Shown here in pieces: positions 23,235 through 31,744 of a stretch of DNA of 33,311 nucleotides; the first letter of the stretch is position 1, and each line of letters starts with the position of its first letter. A model generated the notes under the pieces. That model was not told the origin of the DNA and did no database searches. It saw nothing but the letters and a program-made list of their open reading frames with translations. The stretch comes from Nanobdellota archaeon (GTDB lineage: Archaea > Nanobdellota > Nanobdellia > Parvarchaeales > Parvarchaeaceae). The stretch is from contig JAJZWM010000008.1 of NCBI GenBank assembly GCA_021846665.1, forward strand, positions 1 to 33,311, written 5' to 3'. A program made the position numbers and the translations under genes.

Positions 23235-23993
23235 ATGAAAATACTTTCGTGGAATGTAAATGGATTAAGAAGCGTTGCAAGAAAAAACGAAATACAAAAG
23301 ATAATAAATTCGCAGATTTACGACACAATACTCCTACAGGAAACAAAGATCGAAGAAGCGAGTAATACAATAAAAACAGATCAATACTTGCAGTATATTA
23401 TGCCTTCCACTATTAAAAAAGGATACAGCGGGGTAATGACAATGTGCAAAGAGAAACCGATCAATGTTATCTACGGAATCGGAGATGAAAAATATGATAA
23501 AGAAGGAAGAGTATTAACACTAGAACTTACCGACTACTTTATAGTGAACAGCTATTTTCCTAATTCTAGGAGAGATTTGAGCAGACTTGATTATAAGATA
23601 GAATTCGATAAAAAAATACTTGAATTTATAGAAGAACTAAGAAATAAAAAACCTGTGATAGTAGGAGGCGATTTCAATGTTGCGCACACTGAACTCGATA
23701 TAGCAAGACCTAAACAAAATGAGGGAAACGCAGGTTTTACCATCCAAGAAAGGAAATTTATTGATGAAATTATAAAAAAAGGATACATTGATACCTTTAG
23801 GCTATTCAACAAAGAAGGAGGAAACTATTCCTGGTGGACTTATTTATACAAGAGCGCAAGGGAAAATAATATTGGATGGAGGATAGATTATTTTTTTGTA
23901 TCAAATGAGCTTAAAAATAGAGTAAAGGCAGTGGGCATACTTGAAAAGCAGGAAGGGTCTGATCACGTACCTGTATTCGTAGAAATTAATTAA
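23235..23993 (+). CDS. xthA: exodeoxyribonuclease III / AP endonuclease
   Basis: A 252-residue member of the ExoIII/APE1 family that cuts DNA at abasic sites and trims 3' ends. The motif series is complete: SWNVNGLRS at the N-terminus, LLQETKIEE (metal-binding Glu), VIVGGDFNVAHTELD, RIDYFFVS and GSDHVPVFVEI at the C-terminus (Asp-His pair). It works after Nth in base-excision repair. Its stop shares TTAA with the convergent KaiC-like gene. Confidence 0.95.
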   Translation: MKILSWNVNGLRSVARKNEIQKIINSQIYDTILLQETKIEEASNTIKTDQYLQYIMPSTIKKGYSGVMTMCKEKPINVIYGIGDEKYDKEGRVLTLELTDYFIVNSYFPNSRRDLSRLDYKIEFDKKILEFIEELRNKKPVIVGGDFNVAHTELDIARPKQNEGNAGFTIQERKFIDEIIKKGYIDTFRLFNKEGGNYSWWTYLYKSARENNIGWRIDYFFVSNELKNRVKAVGILEKQEGSDHVPVFVEIN

Positions 23994-24685
23994 AAGACTG
24001 GTTGATCCTGGAATATGTTTATGCCGTTATTCCCGATATCAAAAGGATGCATTCCTGTGCTGTGGGAAGAGAATCTCATCTTCACTATAGATATAGCTTT
24101 TTGATAGAAATTCTGATTATATATCATTGAAAGCAGTATTACCATGTCAGAAAGATAAATTGGTATTGCTATATCCTCTGATAATCCCATCGTGTTTATA
24201 TTACCGTATCTTTCTATTGTAACTAAGGCCGTACCAAATTCCCTAAGCATTTTAAATGTATCTGTAAGTATATTTCTCTGCAAAGTAGGATCTTTAACTT
24301 CCCAAAGAAAAGGAGTAAGAGGATCTATTACGATTCTTGCATGTTTTTCCTTTCTTGTTTCAAGTATCTTTGGTAATTCTATAGAAAGAAAATTCTTGAA
24401 ATCATGACCACTCATCCTTGAAAAAACAAAATTTGAATTTAAATTATCCTTAAATTCATTGAACCCAAATGAATCGCACTGCTCTAAAAAGGAATCTATA
24501 TCCTGCTCCATGCTTATGTAAAAAACTTTTTCATTGTTTTTTAGTCCTTCTCTAAGAAATTCTGTACAGAAGATACTTTTACCAGCACCAGGAGAACCGT
24601 ATATTGCTACTACGCTGTTTTTTACAAATCCACCATTTACTATTGCATCAAAACCATTCACTCCGCTTTTGATTCTTTCAACCAT
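23990..24685 (-). CDS. single-domain KaiC/RadA-like RecA-fold ATPase
   Basis: A 231-residue RecA-fold ATPase with Walker A GSPGAGKS (30-37), KVFYISMEQD (the catalytic acid region) and Walker B RIVIDPLTPF. It ends with the KaiC-type FSSHSTGMHPFDIGNNG. Archaea have many one-domain KaiC-like proteins of unassigned function, with roles suggested in signalling, DNA repair or archaellum assembly (FlaH). No archaellum genes are here. TATA-like AAATTATA lies about 23 bp upstream. PolX lies 31 bp upstream on the same strand. Confidence 0.85.
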   Translation of the reverse strand: MVERIKSGVNGFDAIVNGGFVKNSVVAIYGSPGAGKSIFCTEFLREGLKNNEKVFYISMEQDIDSFLEQCDSFGFNEFKDNLNSNFVFSRMSGHDFKNFLSIELPKILETRKEKHARIVIDPLTPFLWEVKDPTLQRNILTDTFKMLREFGTALVTIERYGNINTMGLSEDIAIPIYLSDMVILLSMIYNQNFYQKAISIVKMRFSSHSTGMHPFDIGNNGINIFQDQPVF

Positions 24686-24716
24686 ACATAATATAACATT
24701 TACTATAATTTATTAA

Positions 24717-26423
24717 TTATCTCCTAAGCTTTAATATCTCTTTATACCCTAATGTATTTATAACATCCTTTTTCTCTAGCCAACCTCTTCTGGCTATAGC
24801 TGTAGCAAGATTTAAAAACCTTAGATGCTCCGTTCTATGAGAATCGCTTCCAAGAGAAAACTTTATTGAATAACTTTTTGCCTTTTTCACTAAATCAAAC
24901 GGTAAATCTGATCTCTCTGGATAACCATCTATCTCCAATAAAACATCATTATTTTTACAAGCTTCTATTACCTTATCAAAATCAAGCTTCAATCCCTCTC
25001 TTTGCCCAATTATTCTATCAGTTGGATGAGCAACTGTATTTATCATTCCGCTGTTTATTGCTTTAATTAGTCTATCAGTCAATTCTTTGCTACTCATGTT
25101 AAGATTCTGGTGCATTGCGCCTATAACAAAATCTAACTCCTTTAAGGACTCATTTTTTAAATCTAATGAGCCATCTTTCAATATTTCAAGTTCCACCCCT
25201 TTCAATATTTTTATGCTACTTTTTTCATTGAATGAATCTATTTTTTTATTTAATTCATAGAAACGCTTCTCATCTAATCCATGCGCAACCGGCAGACTCT
25301 TGCTATGATTCGTAAGAGCAATGTATTTTAAACCCCTTTTTTCGGCTGCACTAGCCATCTCTTGTAGTGAATTTATTCCATCACTGTCTTTAGTGTGAGC
25401 ATGTAAATCACCAATAACCTCATTATACTCTACAATTTTTGGAAGTTTGTGTTCCTGCGCCGCTTCTATTTCTCCAGTATTTTCCCTTAGTTCTGGAAGT
25501 ATAAAATCCATTCCCAATTTATTATATATCTCTACTTCACTTTTACCTGCTATAGAATCCTTTCCTTTAAACAAGCCATACTCATTTAGCTTTAAACCTT
25601 TTGATATAGCTATTTTTCTTAATTTCACATTATGATCTTTATTGCCTGTGAAATACTGCATAGCGGCACCAAACGATTCTTTTGAAAGCACCCTTATATC
25701 ACAAGTTGTGCCTATGCCTAATTCCACTGTTGTTTTTGTAATTCCCTTAACTACAATGCCTTTAACTTCATCCATCTTTGAAAAGAAATCCATAGCTGCT
25801 TCGGGTTTTTCTGAAATCGCAAGTATATCTATATCTCCTATTGTTTCCCGCATTCTACGCATTGAGCCTGCTATCTCCACTCTTTCAAAAGGGCCGCTTT
25901 TCCTTAATTTTTCTACTAACGAATTGGCGTACTCAATTACATAACCTAGAAGAAGCCTATCATTTTTAATGCTCATAAATGACTCAAGATTTTTTTTAAG
26001 CTCTTCTTCGCTTTTATTGCCAAATCCTTCTATGTTCTGTATCTTTCCTTCGTCCAATGCTTTCTTAAGGTCATCTACTGTTTTTATTCCTAATTTATTA
26101 TAAAGAATATAAACTCGCTTTGGGCCCATCCCCCTTATTTTCCTGAAGCTGTCAAAATCTATTGGATATTTCTTTTTCAAATCTTCATATTTACTTATCT
26201 TTCCTGTTTCTACATATTCCTTTATTGAATTCGCAATTGACTTACCAACGCCTTCTAATTCAAGAAGCCTTCCCTCCTTGTACACCTTACTTATGTCTTC
26301 TGATAAACCCGAAATAGTTAACGCAGCCGTTCTATAAGCCCTTGGTTCCCATTTGATGCCCTCAATATCAAGAATATCAGCAATGTCATTCAGCTTTTCA
26401 GCCAAATCCTTGTTTGACTCCAT
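24717..26423 (-). CDS. polX: family X DNA polymerase with PHP domain (PolX)
   Basis: A 568-residue repair polymerase. The N-terminal part has two helix-hairpin-helix units (LEGVGKSIANSI near 55, IRGMGPKRVYIL near 96). Then comes the nucleotidyltransferase core with GSMRRMRETIGDIDIL (first two catalytic Asp) and TCDIRVL (third). The C-terminal PHP domain has DLHAHTKDSDG, ALTNHSKS, AHPTDR and LGSDSHR, the metal ligands of a 3'-5' exonuclease/phosphoesterase. It fills short gaps in base-excision repair. Length is typical. TATA-like ATATTTAA (26444-26451) is about 24 bp from the ATG, so it is likely leaderless. Confidence 0.95.
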   Translation of the reverse strand: MESNKDLAEKLNDIADILDIEGIKWEPRAYRTAALTISGLSEDISKVYKEGRLLELEGVGKSIANSIKEYVETGKISKYEDLKKKYPIDFDSFRKIRGMGPKRVYILYNKLGIKTVDDLKKALDEGKIQNIEGFGNKSEEELKKNLESFMSIKNDRLLLGYVIEYANSLVEKLRKSGPFERVEIAGSMRRMRETIGDIDILAISEKPEAAMDFFSKMDEVKGIVVKGITKTTVELGIGTTCDIRVLSKESFGAAMQYFTGNKDHNVKLRKIAISKGLKLNEYGLFKGKDSIAGKSEVEIYNKLGMDFILPELRENTGEIEAAQEHKLPKIVEYNEVIGDLHAHTKDSDGINSLQEMASAAEKRGLKYIALTNHSKSLPVAHGLDEKRFYELNKKIDSFNEKSSIKILKGVELEILKDGSLDLKNESLKELDFVIGAMHQNLNMSSKELTDRLIKAINSGMINTVAHPTDRIIGQREGLKLDFDKVIEACKNNDVLLEIDGYPERSDLPFDLVKKAKSYSIKFSLGSDSHRTEHLRFLNLATAIARRGWLEKKDVINTLGYKEILKLRR

Positions 26424-26466
26424 AACTTATCTAAAAATTTTGTATATTTAAGAATAATTTAAATTA

Positions 26467-27717
26467 TCAAATTGACATAACAAAAGGCATTATATCTACG
26501 GCCTTTTTGATTTCCGTTATATGATTTTTTGAACAGTTGACTTCACTAAAATTGCTGCTGAAACCAAACTTTTTGTTGGATATCATTACAGGGATATTTG
26601 CGTTTATATGCCTCCTGAGCTCGCTAGAAGTAGCATGATCACATGTAAGCACTAATGTGTCTTTTTCATGGTCTAAAGCGCCTGCCAGTTTTGATATTAT
26701 TATCTTATCGATGCTCTCTATTATAGCGTACTTATCCCTGAATTTACCAAGGTGCGAAACTGCATCAGTCTGTTTTATGTGAAGATAAACTGCATCGAAT
26801 TTTGAAAGTGCCTTTACTGTCTTTTCTGCTTTAGCATAAAAATCCTTTTTTATATCGTTTTCTTCAGTAGTATCAACAAGAGTCATACCTGTAGCTGTTG
26901 CTATTCCTTTTTCGAGTGGCATACCAACAACTGCTGCCCACTTCTTACCATATTTTTCATTTATATTATAAAGTTTAGGATCTTTGCTTGCAACATCTCT
27001 TAAAAATATATAATTTGGTAGATCCAAACCTCTCTTTTTCCTTTCTTTGTAAACTTTTGAGTTTTTTATTACGATAGCAGCTTTTGATATGAAGTCATTA
27101 AGAAGCGAAGCAGTATACTGGGCTTCTTTTCTTACTGCCTTTATCTTATGTATTCTTCTATCCGTTATACCTGTTGCAAAGCTTAATTTTACTTTATCTC
27201 CAAAGAATTTGGCAGTATAACCTGGCTCATTATTTGATACAAAAGAAGAAAAAGCTTTTTTCCCGGAACGAAAAACTAACCCAGCTCTGTAGCCTTCTCC
27301 TGCCTTAAATTCGAAATCTGCGCCTACCTTTACTTTTCTGTTTATCTCATCAGAAAGATCTTGTAATTCCTGTTTTGACATGTAAGTTCTGACTGAATTT
27401 AGCTTGCCGTTTACAACCGAACCAAAATTAACTCGTATACTTAATTCACCGTCCTTTGGCTGCATGTTAAGTCCGAGGCATTCAAACCAACCCCTCCCTG
27501 TAGAATATTTCAAAGGATCATATCCTAAATCTGCCATAACACCAGAATCGCTTTGCGGTGCAAACTTGCCTAGTACAGTAGGATATGCAAATTCAGCATT
27601 CCTTAGAAATTTATAAAGATTAACCTTTATGGCATAATCAAGTGGAGTTTTATTTTTTAGCTGCTTAATTGGTAGGTCTGCCATCCCGTCTACTATTATG
27701 AAAACAGTTTTACCCAT
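26467..27717 (-). CDS. apgM: cofactor-independent phosphoglycerate mutase, archaeal type
   Basis: The glycolysis/gluconeogenesis enzyme interconverting 3- and 2-phosphoglycerate. The 416 residues show alkaline-phosphatase-superfamily motifs: IIVDGMADLP (metal D10), FAPQSDSGVMADLGYDP (with the phosphoserine), STGRGWFECLG, HIKQTDAVSHLGKFRDK and LTCDHATSSE. These identify the archaeal ApgM family rather than bacterial GpmI. AAAGGCGGTAGAG just before the ATG is a ribosome binding site, and the TATA element (27748-27757) is about 36 bp away. Confidence 0.95.
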   Translation of the reverse strand: MGKTVFIIVDGMADLPIKQLKNKTPLDYAIKVNLYKFLRNAEFAYPTVLGKFAPQSDSGVMADLGYDPLKYSTGRGWFECLGLNMQPKDGELSIRVNFGSVVNGKLNSVRTYMSKQELQDLSDEINRKVKVGADFEFKAGEGYRAGLVFRSGKKAFSSFVSNNEPGYTAKFFGDKVKLSFATGITDRRIHKIKAVRKEAQYTASLLNDFISKAAIVIKNSKVYKERKKRGLDLPNYIFLRDVASKDPKLYNINEKYGKKWAAVVGMPLEKGIATATGMTLVDTTEENDIKKDFYAKAEKTVKALSKFDAVYLHIKQTDAVSHLGKFRDKYAIIESIDKIIISKLAGALDHEKDTLVLTCDHATSSELRRHINANIPVMISNKKFGFSSNFSEVNCSKNHITEIKKAVDIMPFVMSI

Positions 27718-27760
27718 CTCTACCGCCTTTTAGATAGATAGGTAGCCGAGATATTTAAAT

Positions 27761-28534
27761 TTAGCTTAGATTGCTATTTGAGCCAAGTATAGCTAATTTC
27801 TTTATAAGTTCATTATTCTTACTTACTTTGCTGTCGTCAGTTCTCTGTTCACTAAGTAATTCATTCAATTTATCTGCTATTTCTTTATTTGATCTTAACA
27901 ACTCATCAAGCTTAGATATCAACTCTGACATTGAATGAAGATCATTTTCAGTTATATTTACAGTATTTGGATTAACTTTACTTGGTTCACTGTAACTTTC
28001 CACTTTACTTACAGGGCTATCAACGGAAGACTTATTTGTGTAATCCTCTGTTTTTTTATTATTAATAGAATTTACGTTTTTTGATTTAATTTCTGTTTTA
28101 TTTTGAACCTTTTTAATCTCCTGTTCTGCATTGATTTTTTCCTGTTCTAAAGCATTTTTCTTGAGCTTCTCAAGCAAGGCATTTATATTCTCAACTTCCT
28201 GCTTTTCCATTTCAACCTTGTTTATTGTTTTCTTTATGTCTGTATGTGGCTCTTTATCTTTTAATTCTGGAGCAATAGAATTAAACGTTTCTATCTTTCT
28301 ATTAGATAAAAGAGGTTCTTGCTCTATTGGGTATGTAGTTTTGTTATTTACAACATCCTTTTCTATATTATTTATTCTACTCTTGTAGCTCTCTATTTGA
28401 TTTATTAGTTCATTATTTCTATCAACAGTTACCTTATCTATGTCTATAGAATTTATATTAAGATTACTTTCAAATTCTGCTATTTTTTCTTTTACTTCTT
28501 CTATCCTATCTATAAGACTATCCTTATTATCCAT
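27761..28534 (-). CDS. coiled-coil hypothetical protein
   Basis: A 257-residue, highly charged protein without membrane segments or cysteines that I could see. Heptad-like helices occupy about 1-45 (IDRIEEVKEKIAEFESNL), 105-145 (NALLEKLKKNALEQEKI) and the C-terminus (LISKLDELLRSNKEIADKL). They are joined by a Ser/Asn/Lys-rich disordered linker. No family is recognised. TATA-like ATTTATAT (28557-28564) is about 26 bp from the ATG, so it has its own leaderless promoter although it follows fibrillarin by 67 bp. A structural or adaptor role is plausible. Confidence 0.7.
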   Translation of the reverse strand: MDNKDSLIDRIEEVKEKIAEFESNLNINSIDIDKVTVDRNNELINQIESYKSRINNIEKDVVNNKTTYPIEQEPLLSNRKIETFNSIAPELKDKEPHTDIKKTINKVEMEKQEVENINALLEKLKKNALEQEKINAEQEIKKVQNKTEIKSKNVNSINNKKTEDYTNKSSVDSPVSKVESYSEPSKVNPNTVNITENDLHSMSELISKLDELLRSNKEIADKLNELLSEQRTDDSKVSKNNELIKKLAILGSNSNLS

Positions 28535-28601
28535 ATTATTATTTTAATCTTTATCCATTTATATCTTTGCCGAGCGCTTTAACTGTATAAATTAAAACTT
28601 T

Positions 28602-29270
28602 TTATTTTTTACGTAATATTAGCAAAGAATGGTCCTTTTGGTATGGATAAATATTTATCTCTCTTATAACATCAAACTTTGACCTTAATTTTTTCACTTC
28701 GTTTCTTATTACTTCTCTTGGATCCAAAGAAACATTTATGCTCCTTGTTTTTACAGCAAAAGCCCCTATTTTTCCACTTTTTAAAAAAAGATCTGCATTC
28801 TTTATAAAAATGTCTGTCTGATCCCTTTGTGCAACATCTTGATAAAGAAAATCGCATTTCGGTATACTTGGATAGTTCTCAGGCTTCCTTGCATCACCGA
28901 CAATTGGAAATATGTTTTTCCTTCGTTCTGCAAGTAATATTAAATTTACTGCCATCTCCTCTGCTATTTCCACCGCATATACCTGCCCATTAACACCGAT
29001 TATATCAGAAACATGAGAAACTGTAGTTCCAGAAGAAGCCCCAAGATAAAGCACTTTATAACCATCCTTTATATCAACTCCATTCAGACCTTTATAAAAT
29101 GCAGCTGCAAACTTGCTTCTGTATGGAACCCATTCTCTATATATCTTACCATCCAAATTGAAAATTTTTTCACCATAAACTGAATCTCCACCATAAGCAC
29201 TTAAAGTTACAAGCGTACGTCTTCTATCTAAAAGCCAGTAGACTCTATCAATTATCCTTTTAAGTTCCAT
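28602..29270 (-). CDS. flpA: fibrillarin-like rRNA/tRNA 2'-O-methyltransferase
   Basis: The catalytic subunit of C/D-box RNPs, methylating rRNA and tRNA riboses. It has 222 residues, the usual archaeal length. VLYLGASSGTTVSHVSDIIG is the AdoMet motif, YAVEIAEEM the acidic strand end, FPIVGDARKPENYP follows, and LYQDVAQRDQ and AVKTRSINVS carry the catalytic region. AAAGGT lies seven bases before the ATG, within the end of nop5; the genes overlap by 19 nt. It needs Nop5 and L7Ae to act; L7Ae is not in the window. Confidence 0.95.
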   Translation of the reverse strand: MELKRIIDRVYWLLDRRRTLVTLSAYGGDSVYGEKIFNLDGKIYREWVPYRSKFAAAFYKGLNGVDIKDGYKVLYLGASSGTTVSHVSDIIGVNGQVYAVEIAEEMAVNLILLAERRKNIFPIVGDARKPENYPSIPKCDFLYQDVAQRDQTDIFIKNADLFLKSGKIGAFAVKTRSINVSLDPREVIRNEVKKLRSKFDVIREINIYPYQKDHSLLILRKK

Positions 29271-30001
29271 TTCTTTACCTTTTCTACGTCTTTAAGCATC
29301 TTTTCCATAATAATACTACTCTTGTCCTCTTTTGAAAGCACATCAGTTTTTATTGCAAGAGAGGTATAAGCTGCAATCACTTTTGCCATCTTGCCTTTTA
29401 AGTTCTCAGGTACGGAAAGCATAATTTCGTGGTTGTATATTACGCCGTATTTCGGAGTAGCTTTCTTTTTCCTTGCAGCGAACATTGCTTTTTCAGCCCC
29501 TAAGACCTGTATTTTTGAAGATGGCATAAGCATGAGCGAACTTGAGCTGCCTGCTAGATAGATAATTCTTGCGGATAACTCTGAGCCTAAAACTGCATTT
29601 AAATTTGGATACTTTTTCTTAATTATATCATTAAGTCTGTCATTAACTACCTTTCTTAAATCAGAAATATTACTTAACTCATTTACTGAAAGCGATAAAA
29701 GTTGAATGTCCTCGTCATTCAAGTCAAAACCCATGCTTTCTATAGAAATAGCTAACTTCTCTGATATGCTTTTTCTATCACATGATTCTTTTAAGGCCGC
29801 TATAAACTTGTCTCTTTCCTTTAGTTTATCCGCAGCCTCCGGATAATAAAGGAAGTAAAGATCATTTAACTGCTCGAATATTGTGTTTTCTCCTTTTTCA
29901 AGTGAATCGGAGAATGCTATAAGTTTTCTTATAAGGTCATCAACCGATAGGCCATCTTTTATCTTCTTCCTTGCTTTTTCTATAAATTCATTATTGTCCA
30001 T
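29252..30001 (-). CDS. nop5: Nop5/Nop56-58 C/D RNP scaffold protein, lacking the N-terminal domain
   Basis: The protein that links fibrillarin to the guide RNA. The Nop domain is clear: YPNLNAVLGSELSARIIYLAG, MLMPSSKIQVLGAEKAMF, KYGVIYNHEIML and GKMAKVIAAYTSLAIKTDV. The preceding coiled-coil region (FEQLNDLYFLYYPEAADKL, near 43-61) is also present. It has only 249 residues; archaeal Nop5 is usually near 370-420. The roughly 120-residue N-terminal domain that binds fibrillarin is missing, and I see no upstream frame that would hold it. The Lys-rich tail is short. TATA-like sequence lies near 30041-30048, about 43 bp from the ATG. Confidence 0.9.
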   Translation of the reverse strand: MDNNEFIEKARKKIKDGLSVDDLIRKLIAFSDSLEKGENTIFEQLNDLYFLYYPEAADKLKERDKFIAALKESCDRKSISEKLAISIESMGFDLNDEDIQLLSLSVNELSNISDLRKVVNDRLNDIIKKKYPNLNAVLGSELSARIIYLAGSSSSLMLMPSSKIQVLGAEKAMFAARKKKATPKYGVIYNHEIMLSVPENLKGKMAKVIAAYTSLAIKTDVLSKEDKSSIIMEKMLKDVEKVKKWNLKG

Positions 30002-30162
30002 TTTATGTACTTTGTACCCTTTTTAATTTTCTACTTTTTATTATATATAAAAAGCATAAGCGTTAAACGATATCATACTACTAATTTGTACTCTACTTAT
30101 TAATATATTCTGAAGCAATAAAATTATAAATCTAAGATATTATAAACATTAAAAATTGTAAA
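30002..30162 (-). promoter_or_regulatory. nop5 promoter and spr spacer
   Basis: A 161-bp AT-rich gap between the end of the SpoVR gene and nop5. TTTATATA on the minus strand near 30041-30048 is the likely nop5 TATA element, and AAAAAGGG lies 13-20 bases before the ATG. The rest probably holds the end of the SpoVR transcript. No RNA gene was seen. Confidence 0.4.
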
Positions 30163-31743
30163 CTATTCATCAAATTTAGGGCCTTCCCCATCATTAGACT
30201 TAGATATATCAGATCCATCGCTTTCTATTGTTAAAGGAATCCCATCGGCATCCATAGTTTGAAGTTCTATAGGTATTTTCCAGATCTTTGAAAGCCTGCG
30301 CAATGATACTGAGGTATATTTATTATCAAGACTAAACATCTGCGCTGCCTGTTCTTCAAAGGCTTCTCTTTCTTCATCAGATAATTTTCCAATGTATCTT
30401 TTAAGAAAACTTAAATCCTGCCTTAAAGTAAGTTTATCGCCTTTAAAACTACCTTTAGGAACATATACCATTGGGCCATAATTCTCTGTCTCTAAAAGGA
30501 GCTGAAAACGCAGTATATTCGGATCTAGTTTCGAGTTATTCGCAGCCTTTATCTCGTCTAGTATATGTTTAGGGTATTTTCCACCGTAAAGATTGTCTAT
30601 CATCATATTAGTTTTTTCTTCTATTTCCCTTGTTAGAGATTTGAAAAAGTTTAGATCTGCATATGAAAATATAAATTCCCAATCCGTGTAAGATTTTGTT
30701 ATCTCCAAAATCTCCGATAAACCCTTATTTTCATTTTTTAGATAGTTTCTTTTTTCTTCTTCTGAAAGTAAATCATAAAGTATGCCATGCCTGCCTTCAT
30801 CCCACCTCTTTTCTATGTCTTTGAACAACCTAAAACCTAGATAATAAGGTAACTGGGCAGGAGACAAAACATCAGCTACTTCCAGTATTCCTTTTCTCAT
30901 CTTGAATGCTGTGTTTATATCATATTTGGCTACTTCTTCTGCATATTTATCTTGAACGAAAGTTGCAAAACCTTCATGCATTATTTTTATTCTTGCACCT
31001 TTTCTAAGTTGATTTATATCATACATCATTTCAAGCAGCTCTTTCTCCCATGGATTAAATCTTACATTTTCAAGCGTAAACTTGTAAACGTCATAGATGT
31101 CTTCCTCTGGGTATACATGTTCCTTGCTGTAATAATCATTCTTTTTGTTCTTATGAAAGTCTGGAAACATATCAATTAACCCACTTAATGTCTGCGCATA
31201 ATCATACATTTTTTCCACAGTTTTTATGTCAAGCCTACTCTCTATTTCTCTGTATCTGTCTCTGTAATAAGAAAACTTATTTGAATTTGCATCTATGCTT
31301 TTTGAAAGTCTATTATTATGTTCTATATGTAAATGTCCGTAAACATGAGCCATTACACTTAATATTTCATCATAAGTATCGTTTTGATTTATGTAAACTG
31401 CTGTATACTCCTCTTTTTTAATATTATCATAGAATTTATGCCCAACCATCTCATACAAAACGCCTTGCCTGTACTTCATATTATTTTCTTCTATTACTTT
31501 CTCCTGCCCTGCTTCCCACGTTGGAAGAGGCGTACCGTAAAGAGCTACTTTCTCTGCAAACTGTTCATTATCCAGTATCTTAAATTCTACGTTTCCAAAT
31601 GAAAGTCCTAATTTATTTATCATAAAAGAGGCTATCTTTCTTGCTTCTGCTGTGTATTTTTCATCTATTATAGAGCCATGTGTGGCTATTACATCTATTT
31701 CTTTTCCGTCTACCAACAACTTTTCAAGAGATTTCTTTACCAT
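30163..31743 (-). CDS. spoVR: SpoVR family protein (YcgB-like)
   Basis: A 526-residue protein matching the SpoVR/YcgB family, which in E. coli has about 510 residues. Recognisable parts are YTAEARKIASFMINKLGLSF near the start, LYEMVGHKFYDNI, VMAHVYGHLHIEHNN (near 132), NPWEKELLEMMYDI, RIKIMHEGFATFVQDKY, YLGFRLFKDIEKRWDEGRHG and LRQDLSFLKRYIGKL. The biochemical activity is not known; bacterial homologues are linked to sporulation cortex formation and stress. It starts one base after the DUF444 stop (TGATATG), as the third gene of a coupled operon. Confidence 0.9.
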   Translation of the reverse strand: MVKKSLEKLLVDGKEIDVIATHGSIIDEKYTAEARKIASFMINKLGLSFGNVEFKILDNEQFAEKVALYGTPLPTWEAGQEKVIEENNMKYRQGVLYEMVGHKFYDNIKKEEYTAVYINQNDTYDEILSVMAHVYGHLHIEHNNRLSKSIDANSNKFSYYRDRYREIESRLDIKTVEKMYDYAQTLSGLIDMFPDFHKNKKNDYYSKEHVYPEEDIYDVYKFTLENVRFNPWEKELLEMMYDINQLRKGARIKIMHEGFATFVQDKYAEEVAKYDINTAFKMRKGILEVADVLSPAQLPYYLGFRLFKDIEKRWDEGRHGILYDLLSEEEKRNYLKNENKGLSEILEITKSYTDWEFIFSYADLNFFKSLTREIEEKTNMMIDNLYGGKYPKHILDEIKAANNSKLDPNILRFQLLLETENYGPMVYVPKGSFKGDKLTLRQDLSFLKRYIGKLSDEEREAFEEQAAQMFSLDNKYTSVSLRRLSKIWKIPIELQTMDADGIPLTIESDGSDISKSNDGEGPKFDE

Positions 31744-31744
31744 A

